Assembly (NCBI GenBank): GCA_932521025.1 | Contig: OW051471.1 | Coordinates: 11,098,001-11,162,000 of the forward strand | Source: Oscheius onirici | Taxonomy: Eukaryota > Nematoda > Chromadorea > Rhabditida > Rhabditidae | Length of the DNA: 64,000 bases | Direction of reading: 5' to 3' | Shown: positions 39,301 to 51,079 of the stretch, piece after piece | How positions within the stretch are numbered: the stretch's first letter is position 1 | Layout of the letters: every line of letters starts with the position of its first letter | Translations under genes and position numbers: made by a program | Notes under the pieces: model-generated | What the model saw: only the letters and a program-made list of their open reading frames with translations | What the model was told of the DNA's origin: nothing | Databases searched by the model: none

Positions 39301-42300
39301 CGGCTTCAGAGGTCCTTTGGTCACAGGATCTATCCATCCTCCAGTAGAGTCACAGAGTCGTTCTTGGGACGGAGAAGAAGGAGAAGGATATTTTCCCTTT
39401 TTACATTGAACAGTCACAAGACAGCCTCCTTCATAGATCAGATCTCCAGTATTACAGGTGCTGCTCTTGATCTCAAGTTCATCAGTCAGATTCAGAGTAC
39501 AGTTCGGTGCAGGCACAGTCGGCTTCTCACAAGTGTTCACAACTATATTAACTCCAGTTTCCTGCCCACTAGTGTACTTTCCGTCAGCTCCACAAGTGTA
39601 CTTCTTGCTCGGATTTGTGGTTCCTTTCCAGAAGTAACCGTTTGGACAGTAGATCTCATATTGACCTCCAATAGGCACCACAGACTCCTTGATCAGTTCC
39701 GGCTTGGTTCCAATCACCAAGGGTTTAGGTACTCCCAACAGCTTACAGGTGTTGTTGCATGTCATGTCAATGATGTCCTTGCGATCACAGTAGTACTTTC
39801 CAGTTCCGGGCTTTACAGACGTAAAGTTACAGACATGAGTCGTTCCATTGGGATAGGTGATGACTGTAGTATTCGAGGCCGTAACATCAGGATATGGGAT
39901 ACATTCCTTGGTGCAGTCGTACTTGACATACCACTGATTCTTCGTCCTGTCGAACCAATCGTAGTTTCCAGTCGCGTTGTTCTTGATACACTCAGCCACA
40001 TGTTCTGGATTGTCCTTGTCATTGATATCGACGGGTCTGAGATCCGGAAGACACTCAACATCAATCTTGCAATTCTCTGGATGGATTCCCGTAGGGAAGG
40101 GAGTACAGCTGGCATTGAAGACTCTCGTTGTGTTGCTGTGGTCGATAGGGTAACAGCCAGACTTGGGAAGTGGACAATTATTCAGGCCGACATAGTCAGC
40201 ATTGGTCGTCGGATCAACCCATTTCGCAATGCCGTTGGTCGTTCGACAGACAGCCGTGTTCTTTGGCGGAGTTCCAGAAGTGGGAGAAGATTCTAAAATA
40301 AAGTTTTTTTTTACAAAATACGTTGTACAGAGACTGACAATGAGACTTACCCTCAGTACAGACAAACTCCTTCTGACAGTTGAGATTGTACAAAGTTGCT
40401 TGAGGACAAGTCTGACTGGTCTGTTTGGTTCCAGGCGGCAGTACGAGTTTATTACAAACTCTCGTACAGTTTAACTGCTTCAATGGCTGACCAGTCTCCA
40501 CCTCGATCCAGATACCGGCATCAGTAGACGAGTTCTTGTTGCAGAACAGCGTCATGTTCTTTCTGTTGCTATAGGTGGCAGAGACGGAGTCTGAACAGTA
40601 GATTTAAAAGAATCCAATAGTTGCAACTTACTGTTACGACAAGCATACGACACATTACAGTAAGCGTATAGGATCGGAGGGAAGGAGGCAAAATCTGCTG
40701 GATCTTGACACTGTGAGCCAGTGAATTCACTGAGCGGATCCATAGCGCTCCAAGTACATTTCTCAGGGGGCTGAAAATGGGATTTTTTCAGAGAGAAAAA
40801 AGAAACTCTGTGTTTTTTCACTGAACTTTTTCAATGCAACCAACCTTCAATGTTGTTGGTTTGGCCGTGGTCACTTCGACTTCACAAGGAGGCTTGGTCA
40901 CCGACTCTCCAGTCGTAATCTTGACCCAGACACTAGTAGTCGTATTGACCTTTTTACAGACGATGTTTGTCACGGGATTGGCTTCACTCTCGATATCAAT
41001 CGGAGTGAAACCATCCTCACAGACGAGAGTAGCATTACAGCCGACTTGGAATCCTCCGTCCTTTAACATTCCGCAAGAAGAGTTGAACTTCGTCCCCGGA
41101 TAAGTGACGTTAGGACACGGTGGCTCACATTCTTTTCCCTTGATCTCTTCTCCAGTCTCGATCAGAATCCAAGTAGTGCTTCCAGTAGTCGACTTTCCAC
41201 ACTTTACAGCAGTCGTCTGGTTCAGAACTGTCTTGGACAGCACTGGATACATTCCAGGAAGACAGGTTAAATTGGCAGTACAGTTTATAGGAGAGGATCC
41301 TCCTGCCACATAACAAGTTGACGTCGGTACAGCTTTGGTAAGGTTCAGACTGGGGCAACTTTCCGGAGTGCAGGGTGGCTTTGTGACGGGCTCTCCAGTC
41401 TGGACGTTGATCCAGGTACTGATGTTCGGAGCTGTATTCTTGCATTGGATGAGAGTAAGAGGATTGGTTCCTGTCGAGACATCAATCGGGATATAGCCTT
41501 CTCCACACTGGAGACTGGAATTGCAGCCGACTTGGAAACCTCCCTCTTTCAAAACTGCACAGCTCGAATTGAACTTGATTCCCGGGAACGTAATGTTCGG
41601 ACATGGAGGCTGACAATTATCTCCGGTAACTTCTTCTCCGGTCTCAATACGAACCCAGGTTGCATTTATCTGTCCCTCCCTTTTCTCGCATTTTAGACGA
41701 TCGGTTATGTTGACTCCAACAGTATTGTAAACTGGATACGTTCCAGGAATACATGTCGTATTGACCTCACAGCCTAGCGGAGCACCAGATCCGAGAACAT
41801 AACAAGTCGAATTGGTAATCACGTTGGTGTTGTTCAGCAGACTGCAGTCCGGTTTTGTACAAGTTGGCTTGGTAACTGGTTCTCCAGTCGTGATCTTGAC
41901 CCAGATACTGGTAGTCGAGTTGACGTTCTTACAGAAGATGTTGGTAGGATTAGAACCGGTAGCGACATCAACCGGTGTGAAGCCTTCCTCACAGATCAGA
42001 GTGGCATTGCAACCGACTTGGAATCCACCGTCCTTTAGCATTCCACAAGAAGAATTGAACTTCGTTCCAGGATAAGTAGGACAGGGAGGCTGACATTCGT
42101 CGCCCTTGACCTCCTCTCCGGTTTCGATGCGAATCCAGGTTCCGTTGGTCTGTCCCTCCTTCTTCTCGCATTTCAGATGATCGGTGGTATTGAATCCTCG
42201 GGTCGTGCAAACTGGATACATTATAGGCAGACAGGTGACATTGACATCGCATCCAAGAGCAGCTCCAGAACCCGCAAAGTAGCAAGTAGAATCAACCTTC

Positions 42301-45300
42301 GAGTTTGTGTTGTTCAGAAGGGCACAGTCTGGCTTGGCACAAGGTCCCTTGCTCAGAGGTTCTCCAGTCACGACGTTGATCCAAGTGCTGGCAGTGTTGT
42401 TGTGGTTCTTACAGATGAGGTTCGTCACCGGATTGGTTCCAGCAGATCCATTCACAGGAAGATAGTCCGAATCACAGATCAGTGTGGCATTGCAGCCGAC
42501 TTGATAGTCTCCGTCCTTTAGCAGAGAACAGCTGGAATTGAACTTGGTACCCGGGAGAGTGACTTGGGGACACGGTGGCCAACAGGGCTTGTCTTCGAGA
42601 GGAGCACCAGTAAAGACATCAATCCAGGTCTTGCTGTCAGAGCTAGTAGTTCCATTACAGTAGACTGTGACAGTTGAAAGGACGGTTCCATTGACGTAGA
42701 CGGGATAGGTTCCTGGAAGATGGAAGGTCTTACTGTTGCTGTTATAGCTGTTGCCAAATCTTCAGCTTGCGTACTATTCGTTACGCAAAGTTGCGTACAA
42801 AAATTATAGTAAACATTCGAATAAAATAGCTTGGCCGCGCGTACGCAATTTCTCATCAATTAAAAATACGTAAGGTGAAAATTTGGCACGCGCTATGGTC
42901 TGTTCAAAAAGAAGAGGGATTACCGTAATTCCCTTCTTAGCATGCAAACATTGCATACTCAGCCAAAAAATTCCAAGGTTCGCTGCGTATCTTTCGAATT
43001 AGGTAGTTGACTGAGTATCCAACGTTTGCATGCTAAGTGAGTCTCGAAGGGAAGAGCTAAAATCTTACGGTAATCCCTCTTCTTTTTGAACAGACCATAG
43101 AGAGCATTTTTTGAATTGCCCGCACTTTCTCTGTAGAACATTTTTCAAATCAAAATGGGGGGAATTTAGCTGCGTAGCATGTCATATCATGTAAATGTTC
43201 GATACTCAGCAAAGAAAAAGGCGCGGGACGATTTAAACAATGCTATATATATTTTGAACAGATACTGTCTTCCTTACCTGGTATGCATACTATACTGTCT
43301 TCCTTACCTGGTATACAAGTGAGATTAGCTTGACATCCCAATGGAGCTCCAGCTCCCGAAATGTAACAAGTCGAATCGGTCCTAACATTCGTAGTAGTGA
43401 TTGGTTTACATACAAGCGGAGCTTGAGTAGTAGGCGGAATTCCACAGATTTCTCCCTGAAATGGTTCTCCTGTCGTAATCTCAATGAAGGTGCTGTTATC
43501 CTTCGTGATTCCCTTGCACGTAATGTTCAGCTTCGAAGCAAAGTTGTACTTTACGTTTATTCCTTGGAAACCTAAGACAGATTATTGTACTTTTCGTCTC
43601 GGGACCCACCTTGATCGCATTCGACTGTGGCAGTACAGCCGACCTGATAACCTCCGTCCTTGATAGTACAGATCGTGACGATCTGAGCATTGGGCACAGT
43701 GACGGCCGGACAGACTTTGGGACAGTCTGACAGCTGAGTCAGTTCTCCAGAGACAATCTCGACCCATGTATGATTATTTGTGCCCTTTACAACGCCACAG
43801 ACAAGAGTACGATTGGTTGTGACTCCAGCATTGGTCCAGATTGGAGCCGTTCCTGGAGCACAGGTCTCCTCGATGGAACAGCCCGGAGGACCTCCCTGTC
43901 CGGGAACGATGCAATTGCCCTTGAAGATGGTACTGTTAGTCACGTTGATTGGACAGACACAGGGTGACATGTCGACTGGTTCACCAGTTATGATGTCAAT
44001 GAATGTGCTGTTAGTTTCACTGATCTTGTCACAACGAACGTTTCGAACTGTCGTCACACGGCCGGAGATGTTAACTTGGAGACCTGGAAGCTATGGTATT
44101 GGTACAGTTCAGTGTCTACTTCATGGTCTACTCAGACTTGTTGAACCTGCGCTCAACTTTTGCTTTTGTCTCGTGCCGACTTAGCGGCGGCCTAAAAATT
44201 TCATTTCGCCTATTTTCTGAACGTTTTTGTTTCAAAATACGTCCACGACTAGATTTAGTTTTGTCATCGAAAAATTTCGAAGAAAACCGAAAAGTGACCA
44301 CAAAAATAGAAGAACATGTATCGTCAAATTTAGGGCAAAAAACGTGATTTTCTTCTATTTTTGTGGTCACTTTTCGGTTTTCTTCCAAATTTTTCGATGA
44401 CAAAACTAAATCTAGTCGGGGAAGGTATTTTGAAACAAAAAAGTTCAGAAAAATATGCGAAATGATTTTTTTAGGCGCAGAATCAACAAGTCTGGGTCTA
44501 CTGGACATAAGTTAAGTGTAATTTCTGACTCACCACTTTCACAAACCAGACTAGCATTGCATCCTACAGTATACCCATCCTTCTGGACTACACAAAAACT
44601 GGTCAGTGTTGTTCCAGCTGGCAGAGTCAAGTTTGCACACGGCTTTGAACAATTCAACGGTTCCAGGATTTCTCCAGTTGTAATTTCTACCAGAGTACTG
44701 TTCTTGTTATCAAAGCTGGAACAGTTGTAGACTCTGGTGTTGTTGACAACTGCCCGAACGTTGATTGGGTAGAAGCCTGAATAATTATTGTGTGACACAA
44801 AGAGAAAGAGAAAAAGAGAGCCAATTACCGTACCTTCCAGACACTGTTCCGTAACCAGACATCCGTAGTTGACTTTTCCGTCCGTGATCATGCAGTTGCT
44901 GCTGTTCGTGACTGTCGTGGTAGGTTTTGGAATCGTACACTGTGCTTTCTAAAACGAGGTGGGACTAATTTTAAAGGACTGTCTCTCACCTCTGTACAGT
45001 TCAGCGGCGGAAGGGCCTCTCCAGTTACGATGTTGATCAAAGTGGAATTGCTCTCCTTTGTCGTGTTACAGAATGAACTACGGACATTTCCTGTCATTCC
45101 CTTCATGTCGACCGGGAAGAAGCCTAGAAAAGATTGTTTAAAGTACTGAAAGGCCCTATACCTTCTTTGCACTGCTCCGTCACAGTACAATTGTTCGTGA
45201 CGAAACCATTGGAAATGGCGCAGTTGCTGGTAACAGTTACTGATGTAGTGTTGACCGGAGCAGGACAGACTCCCTGAAAAATCAGTACCAAACTATAGAG

Positions 45301-48300
45301 AGTCTTACCGGTGTACAGTTCAGTTTCAGTTCTTCTCCAGTACTGACATCTATCCATACGTTTGATCGGTTGTTTGTAACTCCACACACAACTGTGTAAA
45401 GATTGCTGGTACCGATAGATGCCGTCACAGGGAAGTAGCCGGGAAAACAGGTAATGTTGACGCTGCAGTTGTATTCAAGCCCAGGGTTTTGCAACTCGAC
45501 AATTTTGCAGTTTGTTTTGACGTCAATGTTGAGAATGGTGATGTTGGGAAGACTGCAGACAGAGCTCTGGAGAATTAATTGTAAAAATAGTCAGTCAGTC
45601 AGTCACTGATCCTCACCTCAGTACAAGCCTTCAATCCACTGATGTTCCGACTCTTGAGAACCTCATTTGTCTCCAGATTGACATACAAACTGTCAGGTCC
45701 ACAAATAAGTTTCTGTTTGTAACCAGGCTGCTGTCCAGGAACAACTTTTCCAGCCGGACATTCAAACTCGTACGTTCCATTAGCTCCAACATAGGTCTGA
45801 TTCAGATCCGTTGTAAAGTTTGCAGGAATCGAGATCAGGTTCGGATTGGCGGGAGCTGTGGTAAGATCCAAAGTCAGACAGCTGTTTGGACAGACCAGTT
45901 TAGAAGCCACATTAGCAATCAGATTATTGGTAATGTTCAAAAAGTTACAGTAATACTTGTTATTACCCGAGAGCGTCTTGTTCAGTACCTGGAGGAAAGT
46001 TGTGTAGAGACTACCTGAAAAATTATGTTTATATTTTTTCGAAAAGCATATTCTTACTTTCAAGGGAACTCTGCACTTGTCCAACGCTGTCAGTATAGTT
46101 TTTATACAGAATCACTAAGTTTGTGCCGTTTTGGGAATTTGTGATGAGGAATTCGGTGAGATTGAAACGAGAACAGCCGTACTGGCAAGTGAGAGACTTG
46201 GTGACCTCTTCTCCTTTAATGTTGTACCACTTTCCAGACTTGCAGGTGATCTCTTGCCCATTTGCAGCGACGTATTCAGTCTCGTTGGGATAGGTTCCTG
46301 GAAAGTGGAGGCGTTAAAAGAAGTCGGAGAAACCGAGAGATAGATAAAGTTTCTATCCGACTTAACGGCAAGTATCTTTAGAGGGACCTGTGAGACAAGT
46401 CTTGCGACGGCGACCATTGCGAAGGCTTCGTGAGGGACAGGGATGGGCTTATGTCAAAATGGTATGGCGGATGCGGATGTATCCGTAACCCAAAAAACAG
46501 GTGCGGATGCGGATACATCCGCATGCCCAAAATCCCAAAGGATTTGCCACAAAAATATCGGATTTGAGGGCGAATTTCAAAAATGCGCGGATGAGGATTT
46601 GAATTTTTTTCATTAAAATGATGAAAAAAGGTGATTTCTGAGAAGTTTTTGAACCGCGAAATCCGCGCAAAATTTTTTTTTGGTGCGGCTAGTGACATTT
46701 TCGAAATGCGGATGACGAAAATGAGCACTGATATCCGCGGATGCGGATAATCCGCCCATCCCTGGTGAGGGACCAATTCGCGAGGCATGATGTTCTACAG
46801 CTGCACGACCCTTTCTAGGAACGCCTTCACCTTCGTAGCAAGCTACTACCATATTACCGGCTTCAGAGATACAGAGAGACTGAACCTTACCAGAATTACA
46901 GTCGTACTTGAATGTACAATCGTTGTTGTACTCTCTCTTGACCTCATCCCTTACGCAATTCTCAGTAGCATTGGTGATATCGGCACTCCATCCAGGCTCA
47001 ATGATCGGACATCCAGTAGTCGGGACGCATCCAACCAGAGTTGGATTCACCACCCCCGTGTCCGCATCCGTCATCACACGGTCCCAGTCGCAGTGGATTC
47101 TTTGCATTCCTCCATGCTGGGCAGGAGATGAACCCTCTGGATACTGATATCCATCCTGACATTTGTATAAAGCAGTCCTATTGGACATGATCCAAAGGTT
47201 GAAGGGACTGCTAAAAACGATGAATACCTGAAAAAAACTTTTCGTCTGTTATCTTGTGCCTTACCTGATCATTAATTCCCTTGTTAACAATTAATACTCC
47301 TGGCGGAAGAGGCTGAGGACTGCGACAAGCCAAGGAACAGTTTCCAGTGTTCTCCAGATCTGCACAGTAGTATGGATGATCCGGAGGGGGTTTCTTATAG
47401 ATGGCTGCAAAAATGAATAATTTCTAGAAGTCATAAAACTGACTAAGATTACGGCAGGTAGCACTGAGAACAGTTCCATTTGGCAATTTGCCAAATGCAT
47501 CGGGAAAGGTGTGACTCTGGTCAGGGCCTGTTTCCAAAACTTCTCTGATGCAACCTTCTTCGCATTGGATGAAGATGGCCTGAAATTATTGGTGCTGTCT
47601 CTCTGCTCAAAACAAGGTTGAGCGAGCAGAGGCGAGCTGATCTCGCGCTCGCATGCGAGCACAAAATTTCGTCCCACACCGATCTGATAAAAACGCGGCA
47701 GATTTTGAAAAATGCCTCCAATTTTGCTTCTCCTTTTAAAATTTTTATTTCTTCATGGTTTATCTTTCGTTTTATACAGTTTTGGCATGAAAAATAATTT
47801 TAGACTTCCCGCCCTGCTGAATTTGTCGCAATATCCATATTTCGAAGAATGCTAGTGCTCGCGCTCGCGAGCAGTTTATTGCCTTCGCGCTCGCACAAAA
47901 AAACGCTGCTCGCCCAACCCTAGTTCAAAACCAACCGGCTGTCCCGTCTCATCGACCCATCCAATTCCATCCTTGCAGGTAATCGTTTGTACTCCTGTCG
48001 GTGTCAAGAATTTTGAACTTGTTGGTCGATATCCACACTGACATTTCAGACTCATTGTGCACTCTGCCTTCACTCCAGCCGTCGTGTTTTCACAATTTGT
48101 ACTGGTGACTTCGACATGCGTCGACCCTGGCCAATAACACTGTCCCGGAATGAGATTTTGAACACATGGTGATTGCTGCGAAGGCGTCTCCGAGTAGGTG
48201 TCAATCAGGATGTTGTTCTTGGCATCACATCTCAAACGCTCTCGATCTCTTCCGAATGCCGGTGATCCAGCTTTGAAAGCCGTATTTGTCATGCATTCGA

Positions 48301-49957
48301 AGCTAAGAATTCCTCCGTCTCGCCAAGAGTCTGGTGCACCTTGTACGCCTTCTACCTGAAATGGAGTCGTTGTGCTACAAAACGACAGTCTTTTCATGGC
48401 GTCACATTGTCAGGAATCTCAGTCGGTTCTTCCCCGTTCGTTCCCTCTTTCTGTTCCCCTCCACCCACATTTGAATCTCTCGCTCATTACCGTAACCTGT
48501 CGCAGTGCGCACCAAATCGTGGTTGCTGTACCCCCACCCGATTTGAATTCTTGCACCAGTTGTTGAATTTCATCTCTCTGTGTTATCCTTCGTGTTATTT
48601 TTGCTTTCTTTTTCTAGTGATACTACTGTTCGACTTGAGATAATAAAGGCTTAATGCTACACGTTTTTGCCTTCCTAGACGCGACAAATAGGAAACCTTT
48701 TTCACCGCCCGGGTTATGAAAATCATTCCGAGGAATTTCGCCTGCTCGTGGACATTCTTTATCGAGCTTCGGCTTGAAAACCTTCTTTTCACCGGTAGCC
48801 AACCCGGTCGTACATCACTACATTTTGGGTATACCCGTTGTACCAGAACAAGCACTTACACTTCCATGTTTGTTATCAACGTTGAAGAGACAGCTCTGCT
48901 TGCAATTGCTCAAAATTTCTTCACCCTTGGTAGTGCTTGAAACATAGTGGTAGAAATTCTCGCCCGTGTTTGGATCAGTTCTACACGTGTAGGTAGCAGA
49001 CATGATGTTCGACTGCACTGTCTTTTGCATCACAACGCCTATAAGAAAGTTTTTGATCCGAAAATCATTGATCTTACGCTCTCCTTGACAGCGAAGAGTA
49101 AAGTTATCGCCTCCGTAGATCCATTTTTCGAGCTTGTTGTTCTCTTTGAAGGTTGGGAAAGTGTAGACTTTGCTGGGAGGAGCTTCAACAACATAGAGGC
49201 TGGTCTCTGTCTGAAAATGTCTGTTACTGCTACTCTCTAGTGTCGGTTTCTTCACTGAAGTGACTGTTTGAAGGACCGTAGAGCAAACTCTCCTATTCTT
49301 ATGCACCTACCGCTTTTGGATCTGCATACTGAAGGAAACACTGAACAGTTCAAGGAGTTCGAGGTACAGTCATTTATTTTGAATAAACAGATACCTACTA
49401 CATATTACTATCTGTTTTCAGTTGTTTCCTAACGGTCTCAGGCTAGGAAACACGACAGAAAAGAAAGAAATGTCAGAGTCTTGTGGTATTGAGGACACAT
49501 ATCAAAGTTCCAATTCAAGTCACTGTTTCAGCTCTCAGATCAAAAGAAAAGCATAAGGCAAATCTTCGGACTTGGCATAATTTTGACTATTTGGTTCAGA
49601 AAAAGTTTGAACAATCATTCCTCCCCTTCCCCAACTCACCGGTGCCGGATAAATACACCCAGGAACACATGCCAGCATATTCGGGTCCGTCAAGGTAAGT
49701 GCAACTTTGACTCCCTTGTCATCCATCCAGAGATTGTCCGATCCGCACGTAAAGTTGCCAATCATGTTCGGATACCTTTCTGGGAAGCTGGGCAGAAAGC
49801 CCTTTTTACAGGCCAGCGTGTATCTGCATCCAGGTGTGTTTCTTCCATCCGGACAATCTTCATAGATGAGGTCTGTACTGATGAGGGGCGTTTTACAGTC
49901 GGCCCATGCCAGCTGGACGCAGTAGAGTCCGAGGAGGAGATGCTTTAACCTCCCCAT
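30350..49957 (-). CDS. Giant secreted modular Cys-rich glycoprotein (Sushi/CCP-like), about 4884 residues
   Basis: Thirty-two exons run from ATG at 49957 to TAA at 30350. The largest are 42712-40845, 40292-37978, 37870-36235, 36194-35197 and 34793-33997. A signal peptide (MGRLKHLLLGLYCVQLAWA) is followed almost only by short Cys-rich modules of Sushi-like logic: Cys, GC, C-x-x-G-Y/F-x-P, Cys, W-x-D-x-x-T, Cys-x-x-x-Cys. Many N-x-S/T sites are present. Residues about 1300-1920 hold four copies of a 160-residue unit; about 2050-4070 hold five copies of a three-module super-repeat. A Pro/Thr linker (PPIPSTPSTTPPTPGGPP) and a Ser/Thr-rich tail lie near the C-terminus. No membrane anchor is seen, so secretion into cuticle, glycocalyx or body fluid is inferred. 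Exon phases close only if two extra bases in an ATATAT run (33299-33304) are discounted. I do not recognise the family. Confidence 0.82.
32098..32539. mobile_element. TTAA-flanked MITE, piggyBac-like
   Basis: A 442-base element in intron 28 of the giant gene. It is bounded by TTAA on both sides and by 17-base inverted ends AGCGAGTGGGTAACTAC / GTAGCTACCCACTCGCT with one mismatch. TTAA target sites are the hallmark of piggyBac-type insertion. No ORF of transposase length is present. Confidence 0.75.
34451..40165 (-). repeat. Five-copy super-repeat within the giant gene
   Basis: A block of three modules recurs: one opening GCxPI and holding HPENC, one opening PxPNCTL, and one holding a YLC motif then PDRYYNKT. 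Copies begin at about 40160, 38613, 37205, 35851 and 34456, spaced roughly 1.35-1.55 kb. The DNA at 35402-35475 and 36766-36839 is essentially identical, so at least two copies separated recently or exchange sequence. Confidence 0.85.
40845..42712 (-). repeat. Four-copy tandem module array in one exon
   Basis: One 1868-base exon encodes four head-to-tail units of about 480 bases. The motif PGTKFNSSC (or close variants) recurs at about 42535, 42053, 41573 and 41083. Each unit holds two Cys-rich modules ending in W-I/V-x-I/V-x-TGE. Confidence 0.85.
42894..43099. mobile_element. TA-flanked MITE, family TATGGTYTGTTCAAAAA, copy 2
   Basis: A 206-base palindromic element in intron 16 of the giant gene. 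Its ends TATGGTCTGTTCAAAAAGAA and their complement enclose GAGGGATTACCGTAA and related inverted sequence. It shares its terminal bases with the copy at 29606-29773. Confidence 0.75.
43262..43314. repeat. Tandem duplication of a splice donor, 30-base period
   Basis: The 23-base sequence at 43262-43284 recurs exactly at 43292-43314. On the minus strand it spans the end of exon 16 and its GTAAGG donor, so two identical donors lie 30 bases apart and in the same frame. Confidence 0.85.
44133..44494. mobile_element. Foldback hAT-like element with perfect 8-base target duplication
   Basis: A 362-base element in intron 14 of the giant gene, nearly a full hairpin. Ends are CAGACTTGTTGA and its complement, and both arms contain the GACCACAAAAATAGAAG segment. 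GGTCTACT flanks it on both sides (44125-44132 and 44495-44502). Eight-base duplications and CAG ends are typical of hAT insertions. Confidence 0.85.
46438..46764. mobile_element. hAT-like element, word GCGGAT/ATCCGC, perfect target duplication
   Basis: A 327-base element in intron 7 of the giant gene. The inverted ends are CAGGGATGGGC / GCCCATCCCTG. GTGAGGGA flanks it on both sides (46430-46437 and 46765-46772). Both flanks of the interior are made of reiterated GCGGATGCGGAT-type words and their complements, around an AT-rich core. Confidence 0.88.
47614..47923. mobile_element. hAT-like element, word GCTCGC/GCGAGC
   Basis: A 310-base element filling most of intron 4 of the giant gene. Ends are AAGGTTGAGCGAGC and GCTCGCCCAACCCTAG. 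CTCAAAAC and TTCAAAAC (7 of 8 identical) flank it. The interior repeats CTCGCGCTCGC and its complement. Without it the intron would be about 50 bases, normal for this locus. Confidence 0.82.
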
Positions 49958-50861
49958 CTTGGCTGGACCTAATCACTGTAGAGGTACTGGACCTGAAAGT
50001 TTTTTTTTGCAAAAATCTGGATCGATAAGCTGGTTGAGGGTGTAGACAGAAAGGGACGAGAGCTTTATAGCCGGCCCGTAAAACACGGTTTATATTTCCG
50101 TAGGCGTCGAATTCACACGGCGGCGGATGGGAAAATTCGATCATCCGTTCTCTTGTTTACGGTAGAGAGAAGAGTCTGGAAAAGGTGGGGATCAGTGGAA
50201 CAGTATGTGGGTCTGGACAATCGAGGAGAGATACATTGTGTTCTCCATTATGTTCGTTTTTGAAAGATTTGAATCCTGTGTACTGATAACGACTTGTGAA
50301 AATCTGGTTAACTGATGAAAGCCAATGGGTACAAATGTCTAGAAAAGTCAGTGAATGATACGAATGCAGCCGACTCTTGAAGTCCCGGAACCTTGGTACC
50401 GGCAAGCTTGGAAAAGTTTACCATTAGATGTAAGAACTTTTTTCAAGCGGTTGCCCAGCCTTGTTGAACAAACCGAAAAGATATAAAGAGGAACTGGAGA
50501 GTTTTGAAGATGCTTCTCTGTAAGCAATAAAAGTTAAAAAGAAAAAAATCGAGAAAACTGTTTCAGAAAGTATCATAGCTTTTCCATTGATATATAACTT
50601 GTCTCACAATTTGTGAGTTTCAAAAATGTGCTTTTAGCCAGCCTGCTTAGAAGGTTCTACCAAAAAGTCTGAAGAGCGGTGGTCTGTAGGACGTGTCCAT
50701 ACACTTAGAAAAATTATCAATTTTCACCAGTTCGTGAATTACTTCTAAAAATAAAGTTTGCCGTTCACAGTTCACACACGAAGTCTGTTGCAAACGCCTC
50801 GCGAAAGACTTAAGGTTGACGTATTTTCCTTGAAGATACAGGCTCACTCTTCAAACCATAA

Positions 50862-50963
50862 TACCGTATTTCTTCTAATATAAGCACTGCTCTAATATAA
50901 GCACCCCAAAATGAGGAGGTTGAAAAATAGAAGCACTGTGCTTATATTAGAAGAAATACGGTA
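50862..50963. mobile_element. Short TA-flanked MITE with 26-base inverted ends
   Basis: The sequence starting TACCGTATTTCTTCTAATAT is repeated as its reverse complement after a spacer of about 50 bases. Total length is 102 bases, with TA at both ends. The interior repeats the word CTAATATAAGCAC. Confidence 0.75.
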
Positions 50964-51079
50964 AACTCTTTTAGTTTACTCTATTAACCAGCCGCTTGCA
51001 GAATGTTATTTTTCGGTCTTAAAAGGAGAAAAACAATTTTATCATCGTTTCCTACTCAAAACAATTTAGCAAAAGAAAA

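Noticed and set aside
38890..40296. 468-codon plus-strand open frame antisense to the giant gene
   Set aside because: It mirrors the repetitive coding sequence on the minus strand, lacks Cys patterning or family resemblance, and similar mirrors appear at 36782-37492 and 35149-35688.
46438..46890. Insertion of the hAT-like element into a coding exon of the giant gene
   Set aside because: The open frame upstream of the element continues past a GTAAGG donor at 46890; splicing there to the acceptor at 46298 restores the module pattern, so the element lies in an intron.
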